A stretch of 64,000 bases of DNA from Pararge aegeria (lineage: Eukaryota > Arthropoda > Insecta > Lepidoptera > Nymphalidae), in the NCBI RefSeq assembly GCF_905163445.1, contig NC_053196.1, positions 15,711,501 to 15,775,500 of the forward strand. Reading direction: 5' to 3'. Positions within the stretch are counted from its first letter, which is position 1. Each line of letters begins with the position of its first letter. The notes under the pieces were generated by a model that had not been told where the DNA came from, did no database searches, and worked only from the letters and a program-made list of their open reading frames with translations. This document shows, piece by piece, positions 63,966 to 64,000 of this stretch. The translations under genes were made by a program, and so were the position numbers.

Positions 63966-64000
63966 CATCATCATCAGCCTATATTAGCCCACTGCTGGAC
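63966..64000 (-). repeat. RTE-clade LINE 3' end at window edge
   Basis: CATCATCATCAGCC and GCCCACTGCTGGAC are the reverse complement of the RTE end. The element continues beyond the window. Confidence 0.65.

Larger units (their letters stand above)
7199..64000 (+). other. Downstream intron (or flanking DNA), exon not found
   Basis: Starts with the donor GTCAGTGAG and shows no recognisable C-terminal channel exon up to the window end. Repeat content is listed separately. Longer stretches in which I recognise nothing are about 9610-10000, 11860-12090, 14683-15340, 15930-16280, 17510-17870, 18100-18960, 19740-20190, 23420-23850, 24545-25480, 25995-26490, 31530-32968, 33190-33640, 35500-35900, 37925-38790, 40206-40580, 42778-43250, 44220-45190, 46735-47158, 48033-48360, 48661-49175, 50345-50850, 51996-52330, 54020-54255, 56042-56371, 56696-57220, 58440-58850, 60125-60480 and 63055-63656. 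Confidence 0.6.

Overview
The window looks like AT-rich nuclear DNA from a lepidopteran, probably a butterfly. It lies inside one gene, a Shaw-class (Kv3-type) voltage-gated potassium channel on the + strand. Only two host coding exons are visible. The exon at 83-397 encodes S3 to S5. The exon at 6989-7198 encodes the pore helix, the TVGYGD selectivity filter and S6. Both are bounded by AG/GT splice sites, and both junctions where they meet are phase 0. The N-terminal exons (T1, S1-S2) must lie before the window. No C-terminal exon was recognised after 7198, so the remaining 56.8 kb reads as intron or flanking DNA.

Most of the rest is layered transposable-element debris. (A) A tRNA-headed SINE with a TTTA tail has more than 25 copies or fragments. 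(B) A second tRNA-headed SINE ending in TGGAATAA has about 14. (F) A third SINE with a GATGATG-type tail has about 17. Families G and H are rarer. LINE remains include a CR1-like element at 27.5-30.6 kb with ORF1 (coiled coil plus esterase-like region) and a broken ORF2, RTE-clade 3' ends, other LINE C-termini (57.8, 39.6, 61.7 and 13.4 kb) and many orphan LINE 3' UTRs. DNA-transposon remains include a PIF/Harbinger element (22790-23416) with matching TIRs and TTA target duplications, a hAT-type MITE (12564-12705) with an 8-bp target duplication, Helitron-like elements with TC...CTAG ends, and several fold-back elements.

Region by region: 1-7.2 kb holds the two exons and a SINE-filled intron. 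7.2-9.2 kb holds an intronic duplication with a Helitron in one copy. 10-21 kb is dense SINE, RTE and fold-back DNA. 22-24 kb holds Harbinger and LINE tails. 26.5-31.5 kb holds SINEs and the CR1-like LINE. 31.5-36 kb is sparser. 36-43 kb holds fold-back elements, LINE fragments and a tandem SINE trimer. 43-64 kb is mixed SINE, LINE and Helitron DNA with several strong hairpins.

I saw no rRNA, true tRNA, CRISPR array or complete non-transposon gene other than the channel exons. No new multi-gene system is evident. The most interesting signals are a covarying hairpin in a LINE 3' UTR family, long near-perfect hairpins around 53.6-57.3 kb, the intact Harbinger derivative, the nested SINE/RTE/hAT locus, the tandem SINE trimer and a palindromic family of unknown class. 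Family boundaries were set by eye and are approximate to about 10-20 bases unless TIRs or target duplications are stated.
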